A stretch of DNA of 11,000 bases from Gammaproteobacteria bacterium. GTDB lineage: Bacteria > Pseudomonadota > Gammaproteobacteria > Thiohalobacterales > Thiohalobacteraceae. The notes below the pieces were generated by a model that searched no databases, was not told where the DNA came from, and was given only the letters and a program-made list of their open reading frames with translations. Position 1 is the first letter of the stretch. Each line of letters begins with the position of its first letter. A program made the translations under genes and the position numbers. The DNA lies in contig JACRMO010000206.1 in assembly GCA_016214925.1 (NCBI GenBank), forward strand, positions 1 through 11,000, given 5' to 3'. Positions 4,624-11,000 of the stretch are shown here, piece after piece.

Positions 4624-7611
4624 ATGCCCGCCAACGTCCGCCCTCGCCGCTTGACCGCCCTCCACCGCCTGTTGTCGGGGCTCGTCCTCAACGTTTTATT
4701 GGGCATGGGCACATCGGTCCTGGCCGAGACCGCCTCACCAGCCGCGGCGACACCTTCAATAGAGCAGATGCGCGCCTGGGTCGAATATATGAAGACCGCA
4801 CCACGCGGGCCGTTCGAACGTATCCGTTGGTTTTGCGACGACGGCACCGTCCTACCGCCCGGACCCGGTGCCTGTCACGCGCATGACGGCGGCGTGCAAC
4901 ACGGTGAATGGAACTCGCGCGCGCTTGCGATCCGCAATGCGGGTTATCCGGTCGCCACGCTGCTGGCGGACATCAAGACACTGGACTTCGTCGGTCCGGA
5001 TGCGCACCTCGACGAGCTGCGCCAGATTCTGTTGGAACAATTTCTGATTCAGAACGACGACGGTTGGGTGTTTCGCTCCGCGCGCTACTACCGCGGCGCC
5101 TTGCAAGTGGAAGACGAGCGCGCCGGTGCGCGTGCGCTGCTGTTGGCGCTGGTCGATGAAGCGGATTGGCGCTCGCCCGAACGCTTCCTGTTGCTGCGCG
5201 AGGCGACGCGCCTGCTACCCGTCAACTCGGAACCGCCCACGGCGGCGCAGGCGCGCCAGCTTGCTATCGACATCGCCGAGCGCGATCCGGGGTTCAATGT
5301 CCTGCGCATCAAGATCCACGGCCTGCCGGATGCCACCGACCCGAACCGGGTGCGTGAATATGCCGCAACCAAGGGGCTGACGGAACTCGCCGATCAGTAT
5401 CAACGCTTGGCCACCGCGCTCGATACGCTGTACGCGCCGCGCAACGCCATTCGCCAACTCGAACAGCTGATCGGCGAATCCGGCAGCCGCGCGTTGAAGA
5501 ACACATTGCACGAGGCCATCGCACAGTTGCAGGCCACGCCGAATCTCGCCACGCGACTGCGTATCGCCGGTGACTTCGATCTGCGTTGGCGTGAGATGCT
5601 ATTGCAATCGTCTCCCTCTAGCTCACAGTTCAGCCCTTCCAACCGCGTGCGTCTGCTGCAAGCCAGCCTGGCGCTGGAACAGGAAGTCTATGCCGTCGGC
5701 AATCAACTGCTCGAACACACGCCAAACACCAGCCGCCTTACCCGGCTGCACTGGCTGCGCAGTCTCGGCATGAGTCTGGCCGCGGCCGGCTTGCTTTCCG
5801 AGCGGCAATGGTCCGCCGTGGAACAGCAGATCAGCGCGTTGGAAACATCAAAGCAGATCAGCGCCGAAGACTATTACGCCGCGCTGCGTTATCTCGCGCG
5901 CGTGCCGCAGTGGGCGCAGCGCTCGCTGGAGTTTCAGTTCAGCACCGGCATCGAACACTGGTCGGACTTGACGGACCGGGCGGTGCATTTCATCCCCGAC
6001 CGTCTACGCGGCAGTCCCTTGCTCGCCTATACGCGCGTTCTCGATGCGCTGTTGCAAGACGCGCAGCAACACGTCGGCGTCGAACAAACACTCTTCGATA
6101 CGAATGTCTCCGCAGGCTTGCGCGCGCTCAATCCAGGCCTGCGCCGCGGTGTGTTATTGAATGTACCCAAGCCGGACGCGGCCTTCCGCAGCGACGGCAT
6201 TTATCTGTTGCCGTCGACCACGCCGGAACTGCCGCCGGTGGCCGGCATCCTCACCCGCGGCGAAGGCAGTTCGCTGTCGCATGTGCAATTGCTGGCGCGT
6301 AATCTCGGCATTCCGAATGTCGTGGTCGACGCTGCCCTGCTCGACCGCATTACACCCCACTTCGGTGAACGCATTGTGCTCGCCGTGAGCCCGCGCGGCA
6401 CGGTGCGCATCAGCGCCGACGGCCCACAGTGGGACGAGATCTTCGGCCGCGAGGAACTCACCGAGGATGTGGTCATTCGGCCCGATCTGAACAAGCTCGA
6501 TCTGCAACAGACGGCACTCGTCCCGCTGCGCGATATCCGCGCCGAAGACTCCGGCCGCACCGTCGGGCCGAAGGCGGCCAACCTCGGCGAGTTGGCGCAT
6601 CACTATCCCGAGGCGGTGAATCCCGGCGTGGTCATCCCCTTCGGCGTGTTCCGCGCCCTGCTCGACCAGCCTATTGCCCAGGGCGGACCCAGCACCTTCG
6701 AATGGCTGCGCGCGGAATACGCGCGGCTGCGCGTGCTCGACGATCCTGCGGTGCGCGAGCGCGAAACGCGCTTGATGCTGGAGCGTCTGCGGCACTGGAT
6801 CGTCAGCACCACGCCGGGCGATGGCTTCCGCGCGCGTCTGCGCACGGCCATGCAAGCGGCCTTCGGCGATGTGGACAACGTCGGCGTGTTCGTGCGCAGC
6901 GACACCAATGTGGAAGACCTGCCCGGCTTCACCGGCGCAGGCCTGAATCTCACCTTGCCTAATGTGGTGGGCTTCGACTCCGTCGTGCGGGCAATTCAAA
7001 GCGTGTGGGCCTCACCGTTCACCGAGCGTGCGTATTCCTGGCGACAGGCACATATGGAACAACCGGAGCATGTGTATCCGGCGGTGTTGCTGCTCAAGAC
7101 CTTCGCCTCGGAAAAATCCGGTGTGCTGGTGACCGCCGATATCGAGACCGGCGATCGGCAATGGTTGTCGATCGCCATCAGCGAAGGCGTTGGCGGCGCG
7201 GTGGAAGGTCAGGCCGCCGAAGAATTGCGCGTGAACCGCGCCAGCGGCGAAACCCGCCTGCTCGCCCAGGCCAGCGCGCCGTTACGCGCGGAACCCCTGC
7301 CGACCGGCGGCGTGAGTAAACGTCCCGCCAGCGGCCGCGACACGGTGTTGTTACCGGCGGAAATCGAACGGTTGCGCTTGCTTGCCGACGATGTGGAGCA
7401 ACGCTTCCCCATGCCCGAGATCGACGGTGGCCTGCGCGCACCGGCGGATATCGAGTTCGGGTTCCAGCACGGCCGACTTGGGCTGTTCCAGATCCGCCCG
7501 TTCGTGGAGAGCACGCGCGCGCGGCGCAGCCAGTATCTGATCGACATGGATCATGCCGGTGACAGCGGCGCTGATGAGATGATCGATCTGCGCGCGGCGC
7601 CGGTAGAGTGA
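4624..7611 (+). CDS. Exported PEP-synthase/water-dikinase-like protein (His swivel + PPDK-type ATP-binding domain)
   Basis: This 995-residue protein starts with a likely Sec signal peptide: Arg-rich n-region, hydrophobic 'LLSGLVLNVLLGMGTSVLA', predicted cut after Ala34. An uncharacterised N-terminal segment follows, with 'RGPFERIRWFCDDGTVLPP' from residue 61 and 'ACHAHDGGVQHGEW' from 83, then a long helical region (about 150-480). At 540-565 'ILTRGEGSSLSHVQLLARNL' is a PEP-utiliser mobile domain; His553 is the likely phosphorylated residue. From 647 comes a PPDK/PEP-synthase ATP-binding domain: 'VGPKAANLGEL' (Lys650), 'VFVRSDTNVEDLPGFTGAGL' (Arg758), 'SEKSGVLVTADIETG', and the closing 'DIEFGF...LFQIRPF' (Glu944, Gln956, Arg958). 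The PEP/pyruvate TIM barrel is absent. Order His domain then ATP domain is that of glucan water dikinase. The only cysteines are 71 and 84, fitting a periplasmic disulfide. The start at 4624 (ATG) lacks a clear Shine-Dalgarno sequence; a GTG at 4579 would spoil the signal peptide. The substrate is unknown. Confidence 0.8.
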   Translation: MPANVRPRRLTALHRLLSGLVLNVLLGMGTSVLAETASPAAATPSIEQMRAWVEYMKTAPRGPFERIRWFCDDGTVLPPGPGACHAHDGGVQHGEWNSRALAIRNAGYPVATLLADIKTLDFVGPDAHLDELRQILLEQFLIQNDDGWVFRSARYYRGALQVEDERAGARALLLALVDEADWRSPERFLLLREATRLLPVNSEPPTAAQARQLAIDIAERDPGFNVLRIKIHGLPDATDPNRVREYAATKGLTELADQYQRLATALDTLYAPRNAIRQLEQLIGESGSRALKNTLHEAIAQLQATPNLATRLRIAGDFDLRWREMLLQSSPSSSQFSPSNRVRLLQASLALEQEVYAVGNQLLEHTPNTSRLTRLHWLRSLGMSLAAAGLLSERQWSAVEQQISALETSKQISAEDYYAALRYLARVPQWAQRSLEFQFSTGIEHWSDLTDRAVHFIPDRLRGSPLLAYTRVLDALLQDAQQHVGVEQTLFDTNVSAGLRALNPGLRRGVLLNVPKPDAAFRSDGIYLLPSTTPELPPVAGILTRGEGSSLSHVQLLARNLGIPNVVVDAALLDRITPHFGERIVLAVSPRGTVRISADGPQWDEIFGREELTEDVVIRPDLNKLDLQQTALVPLRDIRAEDSGRTVGPKAANLGELAHHYPEAVNPGVVIPFGVFRALLDQPIAQGGPSTFEWLRAEYARLRVLDDPAVRERETRLMLERLRHWIVSTTPGDGFRARLRTAMQAAFGDVDNVGVFVRSDTNVEDLPGFTGAGLNLTLPNVVGFDSVVRAIQSVWASPFTERAYSWRQAHMEQPEHVYPAVLLLKTFASEKSGVLVTADIETGDRQWLSIAISEGVGGAVEGQAAEELRVNRASGETRLLAQASAPLRAEPLPTGGVSKRPASGRDTVLLPAEIERLRLLADDVEQRFPMPEIDGGLRAPADIEFGFQHGRLGLFQIRPFVESTRARRSQYLIDMDHAGDSGADEMIDLRAAPVE

Positions 7612-7622
7612 AAAAACACATT

Positions 7623-7694
7623 CACACCGGAGAACGCAAAGCACGCGAAGTGAACATATAATTCACCCCAGCGTTCTTTGCGCGCTTTGGTGTG
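7623..7694. repeat. Long imperfect palindrome (MITE/REP-like) between dikinase and serine hydrolase genes
   Basis: The 104-bp intergenic gap is mostly one large imperfect inverted repeat. CACACC (7623) pairs with GGTGTG (7689-7694), a central GCAAAG pairs with CTTTGC, and further in TGAA pairs with TTCA around a short AT-rich loop (CATATAA). Arms of about 32 nt match at roughly three quarters of positions. Motifs of the type 'aacgcaaag..cgcgaag' are common in dispersed palindromic elements of proteobacteria. It could fold as RNA and attenuate transcription into the next gene. No second copy occurs in this window. Confidence 0.5.
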
Positions 7695-7715
7695 TAATCG
7701 TTTAGGTGCTCGCCC

Positions 7716-9020
7716 ATGATCCGATTGCTTTATGCCTTCTCGCTGATCACTGCATTAGCAGCATACACGCGACCTGTTTTTACCTACCCCATCGACGCCT
7801 ACCCCGAAACCGGCATCGCGCGCCTGGAAGGTTATCGCATCTCGCAGGAAGACAAACGCGGACTCAACCGGCTGCCCTCGGGCGCCTTGCTCAAGACCGC
7901 GCAGATTCACCTGCGGCTGACCGAACACCCGGACTTCGCGATCCCCGCGCCGGACGCGGCGCTCACGCGCAAGATCGTCGCGCTACTCGGCGCGGGTGCG
8001 CGCAATTACAGTGTCAGCGTACTCGATCTCAGCGACCCCGCTAAACCGCTGTATGCGGAACACAACGCCGATGTGCAGCGCAATCCCGGCAGCGTGGGCA
8101 AGATCATGGTCGCCCTGGCGCTGTTCCAGGCGCTCGCCGATCTCTATCCCAACGATATCGCCGCGCGTCAGCGCGTGCTGAAGAACACGCAGGTCACGGC
8201 GGACGAGTTCATTCACACCGATTCCCATACCGTACCGTTCTGGCTGCCCGAGGATAGCAGCATGCCGCGCCGCGCCTTGCGCGAGGGCGACACGGCGAAT
8301 CTATGGAGTTATCTGGATTGGGCGTTGTCGGCGAGTTCCAACGCGGCGGCGAGCATGGTCATCAAACAGCTGGTGCTGCTGCGCCACTTCGGCAAGGACT
8401 ATCCGCCGACGCTGGAACAGGAACAGGCGTACTTCCGCGAATCGACGCCCAAGGAACGCAGCGAGCTGTTGCTGGATAGCCTGCTCACGCCGCTGACGCG
8501 CAATGGCCTGGATAAAGACGCGCTGCGTCAGGGGAGTTTTTTCACCGCGATGGGCAAGCGCCGCATCGCCGGCACCAACAGCACGTCCACCACGCGCGAA
8601 CTGTTGCGTTATCTGGTTTTATTGGAACAGGGCAAGCTGGTGGATGCGTGGTCGAGTCTGGAGATCAAACGGCTGCTGTACATGACGCAGCGGCGCATTC
8701 GCTACGCCTCGTCGCCGGCGCTTGAAGACGCGGCGGTGTATTTCAAATCGGGATCGTTGTTCCGCTGCAAGCCGGAGCCGGGCTTTGTGTGCAAGAAATA
8801 CCAGGGCAACGTGGACAACTGGATGAACTCGGTGGCCATCGTGGAGGCGCCGGCCGGTGCCCCACGCCAGTTTTATCTTGTCGCGCTCACATCAAACGTT
8901 CTGAAGAAGAACTCCGCGGTCGAACACCAGACTTTTGCGACGCGCCTGCACGCTTTGCTGAGAGACTGGGTTCGAGACGGGGTTCGAGCTGGGCAGCCCG
9001 CAGCGGCTGGCTCAAAATGA
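7716..9020 (+). CDS. Exported serine hydrolase, class A beta-lactamase/PBP-like fold
   Basis: This 434-residue protein begins with a short hydrophobic signal sequence (MIRLLYAFSLITALAA, likely cut near residue 16). It carries the three active-site motifs of the penicillin-binding/beta-lactamase superfamily in order and with suitable spacing: SVGK at 126-129 (nucleophile Ser126, Lys129), SSN at 207-209, and KSG at 344-346. I see no ExxLN omega-loop motif, so an active class A beta-lactamase is unlikely; a D,D-peptidase, esterase or amidase-like role is as plausible. The only two cysteines, 351 and 359, flank a short loop right after KSG and probably form a disulfide, consistent with an extracytoplasmic site. 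An N-terminal region of about 80 residues precedes the catalytic domain. It lies 104 bp after the dikinase gene on the same strand. Its last 134 bp overlap the end of the opposite-strand hydrolase gene. Confidence 0.8.
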   Translation: MIRLLYAFSLITALAAYTRPVFTYPIDAYPETGIARLEGYRISQEDKRGLNRLPSGALLKTAQIHLRLTEHPDFAIPAPDAALTRKIVALLGAGARNYSVSVLDLSDPAKPLYAEHNADVQRNPGSVGKIMVALALFQALADLYPNDIAARQRVLKNTQVTADEFIHTDSHTVPFWLPEDSSMPRRALREGDTANLWSYLDWALSASSNAAASMVIKQLVLLRHFGKDYPPTLEQEQAYFRESTPKERSELLLDSLLTPLTRNGLDKDALRQGSFFTAMGKRRIAGTNSTSTTRELLRYLVLLEQGKLVDAWSSLEIKRLLYMTQRRIRYASSPALEDAAVYFKSGSLFRCKPEPGFVCKKYQGNVDNWMNSVAIVEAPAGAPRQFYLVALTSNVLKKNSAVEHQTFATRLHALLRDWVRDGVRAGQPAAAGSK

Positions 9021-9879
9021 TCTGGTCGAGTTCGCCGATCAGGTTCTTCAACCATTCACCGCCCTGCGGACTTTCGGCCAGCGCGACAGCGATGTAGGTG
9101 CGGCCGGCGTGTTCGACGATGGCGCTGTCGGCATGCCAGTTCTGCCACGTGCCGGACTTGCGGTAAATATGCGCGTCGGGCGACACGCTCATCAGGCCCT
9201 TGACGAATTTATGCTTGATGCCGGGATCGCCCATGATCGCCTTCATCTCGCGCGACAGTTCCGGCGACACCAGTTGTTCGGTTTCGAGCAGATAGTAGAA
9301 GCGCGCGACCTGGAAGGCGGTGGCACCGTGCGACAAGTTGTGCAGCGGGTCGCGGTGATAGGCGACACCCGACGCGTATTCTTTGCCGACCCACAGACCG
9401 CCGTTGGTGTGGGTATCGTAGAGGCGATACTTCGGCGACGTCAGCACTTGATTGATATAATCGTGACCCACACGGCGGATCAGATCGGTCGCCGCGGCGT
9501 TGGAGGAATAGCGGATCATATTGATCATCACGCCGCGCAGCTCGTCATTCAGCACCAGCTTGCCCTCGTGAATACGCTCGCAGGTGGCCAACAGGACAGC
9601 GATCTTCGGCAGGCTGGCGGCATACACCATGTCGTCGCCATTGACCTGTGCAAGGCTGGGATGTTGGGGATCGGTGACATCGACCAGGCTGACGGCGAGG
9701 CGCCCCTGGCGAACCGCAGCGTCAAGATTCAGACTCTTGAGGTGCTGTTCGAGCTGGGTCTGGAGCGAGGAATTCTGGACTTCACGCAGCGAGGGATAGG
9801 GATTTTTCGGGCTAGACGCCTGAACTGTAACAGAGAATCCGAGAACACAACTTACGACTATCAGCAGTCGACACCACAT
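8887..9879 (-). CDS. Exported serine hydrolase, class A beta-lactamase-like
   Basis: This 330-residue protein has a clear signal peptide (MWCRLLIVVSCVLGFSVTVQA, cleavage after Ala21). It shows the beta-lactamase-fold motifs SLPK (89-92, nucleophile Ser89), SSN (125-127) and KSGT (241-244). 'YAASLPKIAVLLA' and 'RYSSNAAATDLI' are close to the class A beta-lactamase-related (beta-lactamase2) pattern. No ExxLN deacylation motif is seen between SSN and KSGT, so antibiotic hydrolysis is not supported; the natural substrate is unknown. The start at 9879 is favoured over 9915 because AGGAGG lies 8 nt upstream and the signal peptide begins there. The fold should end near residue 296; the last 34 residues, rich in Arg, Ser and Pro, are encoded by the region antisense to the neighbouring hydrolase's 3' end and look like a tail gained by loss of a stop codon. 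The gene is divergent from the transporter gene, 34 bp away. Confidence 0.82.
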   Translation of the reverse strand: MWCRLLIVVSCVLGFSVTVQASSPKNPYPSLREVQNSSLQTQLEQHLKSLNLDAAVRQGRLAVSLVDVTDPQHPSLAQVNGDDMVYAASLPKIAVLLATCERIHEGKLVLNDELRGVMINMIRYSSNAAATDLIRRVGHDYINQVLTSPKYRLYDTHTNGGLWVGKEYASGVAYHRDPLHNLSHGATAFQVARFYYLLETEQLVSPELSREMKAIMGDPGIKHKFVKGLMSVSPDAHIYRKSGTWQNWHADSAIVEHAGRTYIAVALAESPQGGEWLKNLIGELDQIILSQPLRAAQLEPRLEPSLSAKRAGASQKSGVRPRSSSSERLM

Positions 9880-9913
9880 TGACTTACCCTCCTGCTGCGA
9901 ACATGCGAGCGCC

Positions 9914-11000
9914 ATGGTAACCGATCAACAAGATAAAGCAATGCTCATGCCACCGATGCGCCATGCGCGCCTCACTCGGAGTGTGCTGCTGTTCACAAAT
10001 TTCTTTCTCATCATCGCCGCGCTGTATCACCTCAAGCCGGCGAGCCGTTCGCTGTTCATCAGCGCCTTGGGCAGCGACTATCTGCCGTATGTGTGGATTG
10101 CGACCGCGCTGGGACTCGGGCTCATCATCGGTGCATATCATCGTCTGGTTGCACACTACTCGCGCATGCACGTGGTGCTCGGCAGTTGCGCACTCGTGAT
10201 CGCCTGTCTGTTGGCCTTTTATTTCTGGATCGGTGATGAAGGTTTTGTACCGGCCTTCGCCTTCTATGTCTTCGTCGACATGTTGAGCGTGATTCTGGTC
10301 GAGCAATTCTGGAGCCTGACCAACAGTATTCACACCCTTGAGGACGGCAAGCGCTGGTATGGGCTCATCGGTACCGGCGGCTTGTTGGGCGGCATGGCCG
10401 GCGGCGCGCTGTCGAGCGCGCTCATCACCCATTTGCATTTTTCAACCACCGACCTGCTGCTCGTTGCAGCGGCCATCCTCGGACTGTTGATGCTGCTGAC
10501 GCTGTGGATGGGGAAGCTCGGCCTGTATACGGAACACAACGGTGTGCGCGACAACGGCACCACGGCTTCCGGGCACTGGCGCGCGATTCTGCGCCACCGT
10601 TATCTGCTGCTGATCGCCGCGATTCTGCTGCTCGCGCAGATCGTCGAACCGCTGGTGGAATTCCAGTTCATGAAAGTCGTCGAGGCCGCCATCACCGACC
10701 GCGAGGCGCGCACCGCCTATCTGGGAAATTTCTTCAGCCTGCTGAGCGCGGTCGCCATCGGCATCAATCTGCTGATCACGCCGCTGATCCATCGCTGGCT
10801 TGGCGCGCTGGGCGGGCTGTTCGCACAGCCGCTCGCCGTCACCGTCGGCAGTCTGCTGTACATGTCCCAGACGACGCTCGGCAGCGGCGCCTTCCTCAAG
10901 ATCGCCGATCGCGGCCTGTCGTATTCCATCAACCGCGCCTCCAAGGAACTGCTCTACGTGCCCATCGATCCGCTGCTGATCTATCAGGCCAAGGCCTGGA
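9914..11000 (+). CDS. Npt1/Npt2-family (ATP/ADP translocase-like) membrane transporter, 3' truncated by window edge
   Basis: An open frame of 362 codons runs to the right edge without a stop. The product is strongly hydrophobic, with about nine membrane segments visible (approximately residues 22-40, 57-74, 86-104, 112-130, 147-170, 180-197, 225-243, 265-288 and 296-316). The pattern 'EQFWSLTNSIHTLEDGKRWYGLIGTGGLLGG' region (127-157) and the closing 'RGLSYSINRASKELLYVPID' (about 335-354) are hallmarks of the nucleotide-transporter family related to plastid and rickettsial ATP/ADP exchangers. Free-living bacteria also carry such homologues, mostly of unknown substrate, so nucleotide exchange is not proven. 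The true start is uncertain: ATG 9914 has no Shine-Dalgarno sequence, and in-frame ATGs follow at 9941, 9950 and 9959. The first membrane segment lies downstream of all four. It is divergent from the serine hydrolase gene. Confidence 0.82.
   Translation, partial: MVTDQQDKAMLMPPMRHARLTRSVLLFTNFFLIIAALYHLKPASRSLFISALGSDYLPYVWIATALGLGLIIGAYHRLVAHYSRMHVVLGSCALVIACLLAFYFWIGDEGFVPAFAFYVFVDMLSVILVEQFWSLTNSIHTLEDGKRWYGLIGTGGLLGGMAGGALSSALITHLHFSTTDLLLVAAAILGLLMLLTLWMGKLGLYTEHNGVRDNGTTASGHWRAILRHRYLLLIAAILLLAQIVEPLVEFQFMKVVEAAITDREARTAYLGNFFSLLSAVAIGINLLITPLIHRWLGALGGLFAQPLAVTVGSLLYMSQTTLGSGAFLKIADRGLSYSINRASKELLYVPIDPLLIYQAKAW

Noticed and set aside
3861..4847. Long 328-codon version of the DsrC-like gene starting at 4847
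   Set aside because: It would read through the tRNA-Ser gene and its terminator. The start at 4229 has a good Shine-Dalgarno sequence and matches family length.
6154..6999. 281-codon open frame on the minus strand within the dikinase gene
   Set aside because: It is a shadow of the phosphohistidine and ATP-binding domains, which carry clear motifs on the plus strand.
7716..9879. Antibiotic-resistance beta-lactamases
   Set aside because: Both proteins have SxxK, SxN and KSG motifs but no visible ExxLN omega-loop glutamate, so resistance is not supported by the sequence.
9109..9882. 257-codon open frame on the plus strand opposite the second serine hydrolase
   Set aside because: The minus-strand frame has a signal peptide and SxxK, SxN and KSG motifs; the plus-strand product has none.
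9884..10438. 184-codon open frame on the minus strand opposite the transporter
   Set aside because: Charged, low-complexity product antisense to clear membrane segments of the transporter; no support of its own.

Overview
The window looks like chromosomal DNA of a GC-rich proteobacterium, most likely a gammaproteobacterium. Supporting signs are the high GC content, a tRNA-Ser(GGA) with an encoded CCA end that reads much like the enterobacterial gene, a DsrC/TusE-family protein, and a compact EgtB-EgtD ergothioneine operon. This placement is an inference from gene content; nothing here fixes a genus.

Layout from left to right. (1) Positions 1-355, minus strand: a HipB-like antitoxin (92-355) overlapping by one base the start of a HipA-like toxin that runs off the left edge. 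Two 16-bp near-identical direct repeats upstream look like its operators. (2) 504-1238, plus: a stand-alone glutathione S-transferase of the Tyr (sigma-like) type. (3) 1416-3694, plus: egtB and egtD, joined by an ATGA overlap, for ergothioneine synthesis. (4) 3861-4423, minus: a small DsrC/TusE-like protein that keeps only one of the two family cysteines, then a perfect 12-bp intrinsic terminator, then tRNA-Ser(GGA). (5) 4624-7611, plus: a 995-residue exported protein with a phosphohistidine swivel domain followed by a C-terminal PPDK-type ATP-binding domain. This is the domain order of glucan water dikinase, not that of PEP synthase. (6) 7716-9879: two exported serine hydrolases of the beta-lactamase/penicillin-binding fold, convergent, with 3' ends overlapping by 134 bp. 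(7) 9914-11000, plus: an Npt1/Npt2-type (ATP/ADP translocase-like) membrane transporter, cut by the right edge.

The left half is interpretable housekeeping and stress biology: toxin-antitoxin, thiol/ergothioneine redox chemistry and a sulfur-carrier-like protein. The right half (4624-11000) is the most intriguing. An apparently secreted ATP-dependent dikinase, two secreted SxxK hydrolases and a nucleotide-transporter-like protein sit side by side. The dikinase has only two cysteines, both in its N-terminal region, which fits an oxidised extracytoplasmic protein. How such an enzyme would obtain ATP outside the cytoplasm is unclear; the neighbouring nucleotide transporter is a possible but untested answer. 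No CRISPR array, insertion sequence, rRNA or replication origin was seen, and no gap between genes exceeds 300 bases.
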